Assembly: GCA_022647565.1 (NCBI GenBank)
Contig: JALCLA010000001.1
Location: forward strand, 1,351,117 to 1,415,116
Reading direction: 5' to 3'
Source of the DNA: Chiayiivirga sp.
Lineage (GTDB): Bacteria > Pseudomonadota > Gammaproteobacteria > Xanthomonadales > Xanthomonadaceae
Length of the DNA stretch: 64,000 nt
In this document: in pieces, positions 39,736 to 47,300 of the stretch
Layout of the letters: every line of letters starts with the position of its first letter
Position numbering within the stretch: the first letter of the stretch is position 1
Position numbers and translations under genes: made by a program
The notes under the pieces: generated by a model
Database searches by the model: none
What the model was told of the DNA's origin: nothing
The model's input: the letters and a program-made list of their open reading frames with translations, nothing else

Positions 39736-40473
39736 ATGCGCCAGATCGTGCTCGACACCGAAACCACCGGCCTGTCCTGGGAAAAGGGCAACCGCGTGGT
39801 GGAAATCGGCTGCGTCGAGTTGATCGAGCGCCGGCCCAGCGGACGGCGATTCCAGAGGTACCTGCGCCCGGATTGCCCGTTCGAGCCCGGCGCGCAGGAA
39901 GTCACCGGTTTGACCCTGGAGTTCCTGGCCGACAAGCCGGCCTTCGCCGACGTGGTCGAAGAGTTCATCGAGTTCGTGCGCGGTGCGGAGCTCGTGATCC
40001 ACAACGCGGCATTCGACGTCGGGTTCCTCGACAACGAACTCATGCTTGCGGGCCCGGCCCATGGACGCCTTGGCGACCATGCCCGGGTGCTGGACACGCT
40101 GGCACTCGCGCGCGAGCGCTTCCCTGGTCAGCGCAACAGCCTCGATGCCTTGTGCAAGCGCCTCGGGGTCGACAATTCGCACCGGGAGTTGCACGGCGCG
40201 TTGCTGGACGCGCAGTTGTTGACCGAGGTCTACCTCGCGCTGACGGCAGGCCAGGGAGATCTCGGCTTGGCCGTACCTTCGGATCGTGCGTCGTCGCCAG
40301 CCGCGGACTGTCCTGTCAGTGCCGGGGGCGTCGTGCTCGCGGTGCGACGAGCGGCTGCAGAGGAAGTCGCACTGCACCGCGAACGGCTCGAACAGATCGC
40401 GCGCGCCTCGGGCGGCAAGCTGGCGTGGCCGCCCGAGCCCTCACGCTCCGTTGACAGCACGGCGGTGGCATAA
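39736..40473 (+). CDS. dnaQ: DNA polymerase III epsilon subunit (3'-5' proofreading exonuclease)
   Basis: A 245-aa protein. Exo I is DTETTG at residues 6-11, Exo II is HNAAFDVGFLD, and Exo III is HRELHGALLDAQLL. The C-terminal Gln/Ala tail binds the polymerase alpha subunit. A GTG two codons earlier overlaps the rnhA stop; I use the ATG at 39736, which matches the conserved MRQIVLDTETTG start. It works inside the replicative polymerase core. Confidence 0.96.
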   Translation: MRQIVLDTETTGLSWEKGNRVVEIGCVELIERRPSGRRFQRYLRPDCPFEPGAQEVTGLTLEFLADKPAFADVVEEFIEFVRGAELVIHNAAFDVGFLDNELMLAGPAHGRLGDHARVLDTLALARERFPGQRNSLDALCKRLGVDNSHRELHGALLDAQLLTEVYLALTAGQGDLGLAVPSDRASSPAADCPVSAGGVVLAVRRAAAEEVALHRERLEQIARASGGKLAWPPEPSRSVDSTAVA

Positions 40474-40530
40474 TCGGGCGGAACCGCGTCACCGTGCGAT
40501 ATCCGCGTTGCTCTTGGGGAGGAGTTGGGG

Positions 40531-41859
40531 ATGAAACGGCATTGGGGCTGGCTGCTTGCGTTGGGCGGATTGTCTGGCGCAGGAATGGGGAACGACGCGC
40601 TTGCGTCGGCTGTTGGCGAGATCGCCGCACACAAGCACATGGGCGTGGCCACCTGCAGCAACAGCGTCTGCCATGGCGCGTCGCAGCCATTCAAGGAATC
40701 CAACGTCTGGCAGAACGAGTTCGCGCGCTGGCAAGAGTATGACCCGCACGCGACCAAGGCCTATCAGGCGCTGCAAGGCGCGGAAGGCCAGGCGATTGCG
40801 CGCCGGCTCGGCCTCGGCGATGCGACCCAGGCGCAGGTCTGCCTTGATTGTCACGCCGACAACACGCCGGTCGCGATGCGCGGCGAGCGGTTCCAGATCG
40901 GCGACGGCGTGGGCTGCGAAGCCTGCCACGGCGGGTCCGAACTCTGGTTGTCCTCGCACGCCGACAAGGGCGTGGCGCATGCGGACAATCTCGCCAAGGG
41001 CCTGTTCCCGACGGAAAACCCGGTCAAGCGCGCGGAACTGTGCCTGAGCTGCCACATGGGCGTGCCGGAACGCATGATCACGCACCGCATCATGGGTGCG
41101 GGCCATCCGCGTTTGTCGTTCGAGCTCGACACCTTCACCTGGATCAATCCGCACTACGAGGTCGACGACGACTACGTCGCGCGCAAGGGCGAGTTCAACG
41201 GCGTGCGCGACTGGGGCGTGGGGCAGGGCGTGGCGGCGGCCAACCTGCTGGACACCCTGCTCGATTCGAAGCATGGATGGAATGGCATCTTCCCCGAACT
41301 GGTGCTGTTCGATTGCCATGCCTGCCACCGGCGCATGGACGGAGGGCAGTGGGCACCGCGCCAGGGCACCGGGCTCGGGCCGGGCGTGGTGCGCCTGAAC
41401 GACGCCAACCTCGTCATGTTCCGGCATGTGCTGGCAGTGGTGGATCGTGACGCCGCGCAGCGCGTGCAGCAGCAGGCGCGCGAGCTGCACCAGGCCACCA
41501 CGGTCGGTCGCGACGCCACGGCCGCAGCGGCGACACGCCTGCGCGACAGCGTCCGTACGCTGCTGCCCAAGGTGGCCGCACACGACTTCGGTGCCGACAG
41601 CCTCGGCCCGATCCTGGACAGTCTGCTGGCCGACGCAGAGCGTGGCGAGTTCCGCGACTTCTCGGCGGCCGAGCAGGCCGCGATGGCAGCGTCGAGCGTG
41701 GTCGTCGCGTTCGAAACGGCCAAGGCGCTCGCTCCCGACCAGGCCGAAGCGCTGAAGGCCAAGGTCGATGCGGTCTACGCCCAGGTCGAGAACGAGAACG
41801 CGTTCAGCATGAGCGCCTTCGTCGCGGCCCTGCGCGAGTTGCGCCGCGCTGCCGGTTGA
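40531..41859 (+). CDS. Periplasmic multiheme c-type cytochrome (cytochrome c554-like)
   Basis: A 442-aa protein with a signal peptide (LLALGGLSGAGMGNDALA). Heme sites are visible as CSNSVCH (Cys42-x4-Cys47-His48, an expanded CX4CH), CLDCH (104-108), CEACH (129-133), CLSCH (171-175) and CHACH (262-266). The histidine-rich context (HKHMG, HADKGVAHADN, HRIMGAGHPR) offers distal ligands. The C-terminal 130 residues are helical without hemes. This resembles the cytochrome_C554 group of multiheme electron carriers, but no partner enzyme is nearby. A strong GGGGAGGAG lies before the ATG at 40531. Substrate and pathway are unknown. Confidence 0.85.
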   Translation: MKRHWGWLLALGGLSGAGMGNDALASAVGEIAAHKHMGVATCSNSVCHGASQPFKESNVWQNEFARWQEYDPHATKAYQALQGAEGQAIARRLGLGDATQAQVCLDCHADNTPVAMRGERFQIGDGVGCEACHGGSELWLSSHADKGVAHADNLAKGLFPTENPVKRAELCLSCHMGVPERMITHRIMGAGHPRLSFELDTFTWINPHYEVDDDYVARKGEFNGVRDWGVGQGVAAANLLDTLLDSKHGWNGIFPELVLFDCHACHRRMDGGQWAPRQGTGLGPGVVRLNDANLVMFRHVLAVVDRDAAQRVQQQARELHQATTVGRDATAAAATRLRDSVRTLLPKVAAHDFGADSLGPILDSLLADAERGEFRDFSAAEQAAMAASSVVVAFETAKALAPDQAEALKAKVDAVYAQVENENAFSMSAFVAALRELRRAAG

Positions 41860-41947
41860 GCCCGATGGTCGCGGGGTTGCGCGCCCCGCGGCCGCCCTTC
41901 CCGGCGATGCGGCATAATCGCGGCAGTCTCCGTGCCGCGACCGTCCC

Positions 41948-43441
41948 GTGACCGCAACCATCCTGCTGAAGTCCGTCGATATCCAGATCCCCGGCTACCG
42001 CATCCTGCGGCCGCTGGGTGAAGGCGGGATGGCTTCGGTGTTCCTCGCGGTGCAGGAGTCGCTGGATCGCGAGGTGGCGCTCAAGGTGATGGCGCCGGCG
42101 CTTGCCGCGAACGCGGAGTTCGCCGAGCGTTTCCTCAAGGAAGGCAAGATCACCGCCAAGTTGGCTCACCCGAACCTGGTGACGGTGTTCGATATCGGCT
42201 CGCATGGCACGGTGTACTACCTCGCGGCCGAGTACATCCCCGGCGGTACCTTGCGCGAGAAGATCGGCGCGGGGTTGAGCGTCGCCGAGGCGCTCGACAT
42301 TGCCTGCGACGTCGCACGTGGCCTGGACTTCGCACACGGCAAGGGCTTCGTGCACCGCGACGTGAAGCCCGGCAACATCCTGTTCAAGGCCGATGGCACG
42401 GGCGTGCTCGCAGACTTCGGCATTGCCAAGGCAATGGACGCGCAGGGTGGCCATACCATGGCCGGCGCGTCCATCGGCACGCCCGACTACATGAGCCCCG
42501 AGCAGGCCCGCGCCGAGGCGGTAGATGGGCGCTCGGACCTGTACGCGCTGGGCGTCCTGATCTACGAGATGCTCGTCGGCCATCCGCCCTATCAGGCCGC
42601 TGATCCCTTCACCGTGGCGCTGATGCACGTTACCCAGCCGGTGCCGACACTTCCGCCCGAACATGCCTGGCTGCAGCCCCTGATCGATTCGTTGATGGCC
42701 AAGCTGCCCGATCAGCGCCCCAGGAGTGGCGAAGCCTTCATCCAGTCGCTGGAACAGTTGCTCGCGGCCTCGCCGCAGGCGGCCTCGATCCACCAGGCGC
42801 GCGCCGCGCGCAAGCGCTCGCAAGGCACCAACCGCCTCAGCGGCGCGACCTTGCGCAGCACCGTGGCGGTCACCGAGCGCGCGCGTCCCGCGTGGCTGGT
42901 GCCTGCGTTCGGACTGGCCGCCGCCGTCGTGCTCGGGCTCGGACTATGGTGGGCGCTGGGTGGGCGCGAGCCTCGTGTCACTGTCGAGCCCGGTACGGTG
43001 GTCCAGAATCCCGCGTCGACATCGAACGCCATTCCGATGGCCGTCGACGATCGGGGAACCACCGGGATCCCCCCCGTGATCGACGTCCCCAAGCCAGTGG
43101 ATGACCCGTCTACCGAAACCGGATCCCTGCTGACCCAGGCCGATGCGTATCTCGAGTACGGCACGACCCAGGAACCGGGACGCAAGCTCACCTTCCCGGA
43201 TGACGAGAGCGCATTGGGTCTATACCGCCGCGTGCTCGAACGCGAACCGGGCAACGCCGGCGCGAAGAAGGGACTGGCCTCGATCGCGGAGTTCTATCGC
43301 AAGAGCGCCCAAGGCTTCTGCGACCGCGAGCTGTGGCCGAACTGTGGCTTGTTCGCCGCCGAAGGCCTGAAGGCCGAGCCGGAAAATGCCGCGCTGAAAA
43401 CGCTGGCGGAAACGGCCGACAAGAAAGCACGCGGCGGCTGA
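41948..43441 (+). CDS. Transmembrane Ser/Thr protein kinase
   Basis: A 497-aa PknB-like kinase. GEGGMASVFLA is the Gly loop, Lys46 is in VALKVM, HRDVKPGNIL is the catalytic loop, DFG is in VLADFGIAK, and GTPDYMSPEQA ends the activation loop. One transmembrane helix (VPAFGLAAAVVLGLGLWWAL, about residues 318-338) leads to an outer domain of 150 residues with a possible TPR-like end (ESALGLYRRVLEREPGNAGAKKGL). The start is GTG at 41948. It is convergent with a PP2C phosphatase 45 bp away, forming a likely kinase/phosphatase pair. Confidence 0.93.
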   Translation: MTATILLKSVDIQIPGYRILRPLGEGGMASVFLAVQESLDREVALKVMAPALAANAEFAERFLKEGKITAKLAHPNLVTVFDIGSHGTVYYLAAEYIPGGTLREKIGAGLSVAEALDIACDVARGLDFAHGKGFVHRDVKPGNILFKADGTGVLADFGIAKAMDAQGGHTMAGASIGTPDYMSPEQARAEAVDGRSDLYALGVLIYEMLVGHPPYQAADPFTVALMHVTQPVPTLPPEHAWLQPLIDSLMAKLPDQRPRSGEAFIQSLEQLLAASPQAASIHQARAARKRSQGTNRLSGATLRSTVAVTERARPAWLVPAFGLAAAVVLGLGLWWALGGREPRVTVEPGTVVQNPASTSNAIPMAVDDRGTTGIPPVIDVPKPVDDPSTETGSLLTQADAYLEYGTTQEPGRKLTFPDDESALGLYRRVLEREPGNAGAKKGLASIAEFYRKSAQGFCDRELWPNCGLFAAEGLKAEPENAALKTLAETADKKARGG

Positions 43442-43486
43442 TCGAAGGCGGGCATCGCCGGCCTGCGGCACGGAAGCGCGACGGCT

Positions 43487-44188
43487 TCAGCTGCGGCGCA
43501 CCACCAGCACGGTTACATTGTCCGAGCCGCCGCCATCCAGCGCGGCGACGATGAGCTGGTCGACGCATTCCTGCGCGGACAGATCCGACTTGGCCAGCAC
43601 GCGGGCGATCGAGCCGTCGTCCACTTCCTCGGTCAGGCCGTCGCTGCACAGGAGCAGCTGCATTCCGGGCTTGAACTCGCCGGTGATGGTTTCGACCTTG
43701 AGGCTCTGCGGGTCGGTGACGCCCAGTGCCTGCGTCACCACATTGCGATGCGGGTGGCTGCGCGCCTGTTCGTGGGTGATTGCGCCCTGGTCGATCAGCT
43801 CCTGCACGTAGGAGTGATCCTGCGAGATCTGACGCAACTCGCCGTTCCACAGGTACACGCGACTGTCGCCGACCCAGGAAATCTCGAAGCGCTCGCCGTT
43901 CACCCGCACCGCGGCAATCGTGGTGCCCATCGGCAGCGCTTCGGCGCGGCGGCGCGAGTGCTTGATGATCTCTTCGTCCGCCGCCCGGATCGCCTGCGCC
44001 AGCGGCTTGCCGGCACGGATCTCGCCGACGATGGTGTCGCGCGCCAGCGCGCTTGCCACTTCGCCGAACTCGTGCCCGCCCATGCCGTCGGCAACGAGCC
44101 ACAGCCCCAGCTCGCCGTCGCCGTAATAGGTGTCCTCGTTGTGCTCGCGGCGCAAGCCGACGTGGCTGAGGTGACCGAACTCGATCAT
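43487..44188 (-). CDS. PP2C-family Ser/Thr phosphatase (Stp1-like)
   Basis: A 233-aa protein. HVGLRREHNEDTYYGD, VADGMGGHEFGEVAS, SWVGDSRVYLWNG and LLCSDGLTEEVDD supply the Asp metal ligands of PP2C (PPM) phosphatases, and GGGSDNVTVLVV ends the domain. The length is that of bare bacterial Stp/PrpC enzymes with no membrane segment, so it is cytoplasmic. It most likely reverses phosphorylation by the convergent kinase at 41948. Confidence 0.95.
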   Translation of the reverse strand: MIEFGHLSHVGLRREHNEDTYYGDGELGLWLVADGMGGHEFGEVASALARDTIVGEIRAGKPLAQAIRAADEEIIKHSRRRAEALPMGTTIAAVRVNGERFEISWVGDSRVYLWNGELRQISQDHSYVQELIDQGAITHEQARSHPHRNVVTQALGVTDPQSLKVETITGEFKPGMQLLLCSDGLTEEVDDGSIARVLAKSDLSAQECVDQLIVAALDGGGSDNVTVLVVRRS

Positions 44189-44339
44189 GCGTTCGTCGTT
44201 TCCCTGCTGGCGACGATCAAGGGGAGGATCCGCGTCCCTGTCGACGCGCCGGAAGGCCGCGAAGCGACATTGACCGCGCCCGACGTCCCCTCCCGCCCAG
44301 CGTCCGTCGCATCATGCCGTGGTGGCGGAAAGCAAAGCA

Positions 44340-44384
44340 AGGCCCCGGAACGACGGGTGTCGTGCCGTGGGCCTTGGCTGCCTG
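44340..44384 (-). terminator. Probable terminator after the autotransporter gene
   Basis: On the minus strand a 17-bp stem with one bulge or mismatch (AAGGCCC...GGGCCTT outer, GCACGAC/GTCGTTC inner) is followed by TGCTTTGCTTT. The rest of the 211-bp gap to the PP2C start shows no gene. Confidence 0.6.
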
Positions 44385-44399
44385 GCGCAAACGAATGCA

Positions 44400-47300
44400 T
44401 CAGAACTCGATGCGGACGCCGAGCGAGAGCGTGTCCTGCTTGATCTGCGACGAGCCCATCAGGCGCTCGTAGTAGACGTAGGCCGACTTGCCGCCCGGGA
44501 ACAGGGCGGACAAGCCCAAGCCCAGGTTGTACAGGCTTGAATCGATGTCTTGTCCTTCGAACAAGGCCGTGGTCTGGGTCGGATCGAAACTGAAGCGGGT
44601 CGAGAGCCGCTGCGGATCGTCCTTGAACTCCTGCTGCAATTCGAGCTGCACGTGCGGCATCAGGATGCCCCAGTCGCGGCTCATGATGTAGGTGGCCTTG
44701 CCGCCCAGCGTGGCGGCAAGGCTGGTCAGGTCGCGCGGATCCACGGTCAGCACCAGGCCTTCGCCGGCACTGCCGGCGATGGCGCGTTCGGCGTAGCCGT
44801 CGAACGAGATGCGGCTGTAATCGCCACGCAGGTACGTGCTCAGGTTCCAGGCACCCTTCTGGAAGTCGCGCCCGACACTGAGCGAACCGCCCAGCTGACT
44901 GCTGTCGGTACTCGCCGCGGCCACCTGGTCGACGACGGTCCGCCCGCCGTCGAGGGCGGTGATGTCGTAGGAGATGCGGCGCGTCATGTCATAGCTGTTG
45001 CTGCCGTACGACAGCACGCCATCGACGAACCAGTTGCGCTCGTTGTACCAGGTGCCGTAACCGGAAATCGTCCAGCCGCTGGTATCGAGCGCGCCACGAT
45101 CGTCCGCGAGGTCGGTGTCGTGATTGGCGTAGCCCAGCGAGACACCGCCGACGATGCGGTCATTGAATCGATAGTCGACGCCGGCGGTCAGGCCGGAGGT
45201 GTCGAAGTCGTAATCGAGGCTGCGCGAATCGGCGCGGGACTCACCGCGCCCGACGGTGCCGGTGGCGAAGAAGCCCCAACGATCGAAGTCCGGGCCGATC
45301 TCGCCGCCGCCTTCACCCGGGCCCTCAGCCTGATTCAGGTGCGTCGGAAGCAAAGAGAGCGAAACCAGGCCGTCCGGGGTCCAGAGGCCGATGCCCATGT
45401 TCTGCGCGATGCCGCCATGGCGTGCGTTGCGCAGCTGCTCGAAGCGGACCGAATGGTTGCCGAGCTGGGTGCGCAGGGTGTCGAGCGCTGCGTCGCTGAG
45501 TACGGTCGCGATCTGAGTCACCAGCTCGGTCAAGGCCTCCTGCACCTCTTCCGGACGCGGGCCGGCGCTTTGCTCGATTTCCAGGCAGCGCGCCAAGAGA
45601 TCGGCTTCCCCGGCATTGAGCGGCGTGCCGCTGGACTGGCGTGCCTCGAGCGCGGGGCAGAGGGCATCGACCAGTTCGGCATTTCGGACCTGATCCGGAT
45701 TGAGGCCGCTGGTTTCCGCCACGCCACCGTTGAGCGCGAACACCACCCGCAGGTTGCTGCCTTCGACCGATGCGGTGACCGAGCCGCCGCTGGCGTCGAA
45801 CAGCACCGCCGTGGTCTGGGTCTGGCCATTGGCGCCGGTGGTAGTCGTGGCATCGCGCGGCTCGGCGTTGCTGCCCGCCCAATTGATGCGCGCACCGGAG
45901 ATCGGCGAGTTGGCGCTGTCGACCAGCGACACCACCAGCGGTGCCGATGGCTCATTCGTGGCCAATGTCTGCGGGCTGCCCGACACGATGGACAAGGTGG
46001 CGCCGGCCGCGACCCCAGCCGTGGCGGTGAACTGCACGGCCGCGCCGCCGGACAGGCGGGCTTCGACGACCGTGGCCCCCGAGGCCGAGCCCAGGCGCAA
46101 GGTGTTCTGGGCCTGGCCTTGCGCATCGGTGTTGGACGAGGCACTGCCCAACTGGCCTGCACCGCTCACGACACGCCAGGACACGATCGTGCCTGTCAGG
46201 GTCTTGTTCGCGCCCGGGTCACCGATGCCCACCACGAGCGGGTTGGGCAAGCTGGCGCCAGCGGCGGCGGACTGGCCGTCGCCACTCACAATGCGCAGGT
46301 TGGGATGGAAGGCGGTGGCACTGGCTTCGACCACCTGCGTGGTATCGCCCAATTGACCGCGCACGATCACTTCCCCGGCCGTGGTGCCGAAGGCCAGCCG
46401 CAGCGCGGTCAGGCCTTCGGCGTCGGTTGTGGTGCGCGCCGTGGTCGCTCCGCCCTCGAAGGTGCCGGGGCCGGACACGATGTTCCAGCGGATGTCGGAA
46501 CCGCTCACCGGCACTTCGGCGCCGCCTGCGATTTCGAAGGTCTGCAGCACGAGGGGGGCGTCGGTGCGCGTGCCGACCGGGCCGCGCTGGTTGTTGCCCG
46601 AGGACACGCGCAGCATGACGGGGGAGCCGGTGCCGGTGGCATTCAAGGTGAAGGTCGCGGTCAAGGCGCCGCTGGTGGCAGTCACCACCGAGACGCCGGC
46701 CCGGTCACCCAGTCGAGCGCCGATGCTGGTGGTGCCGTCGCTGCCGGTGGTTCCGCTGCCGGACCCGACCAGGATCGCGTCACCCGAGGTCACGCTCCAA
46801 GACACCGGCTGCCCGGCCAGCGGCAAACCGTCGCGGGTATAGCGGACGACGAGATCGGCGAGGGTCGATCCGGGCGCGCCGGACTGGTTTCCTCCCGCGA
46901 TCGCCTGCAGCGAATCGACCACGGCGGCACCGGCGGCGGTGAGGGTGTAGGTCACGGCGTTTCCACCGCCATTGACGCGGGTGGCACGCACGACGATGGT
47001 TCCCTGCGCGCTACGGTCGAGCACGATCGAGGTTCGGGCGATACCGTCGCCGGCGGTGGTGGTGACCTCCGGGTTGGCGCGCGCACCGGCACCCTGGACA
47101 CTCCAGGCGATCTGCACGCCGGCTTCCGGTTCCCCATCCCGCGTGGCGAGGACCGCGACCGGCAAACTCGATCCGGGCGCGCCCGTAGCCCCATTGCCCG
47201 AGTCGGCATCGGGCGCTTCCAAGCCCAGGATCACGAGGCGGTTTTGTGCCGTCGCCACGAAGCCGGTGCTGACGCCCGGCGCATCGTCACGCGAGGCGGT

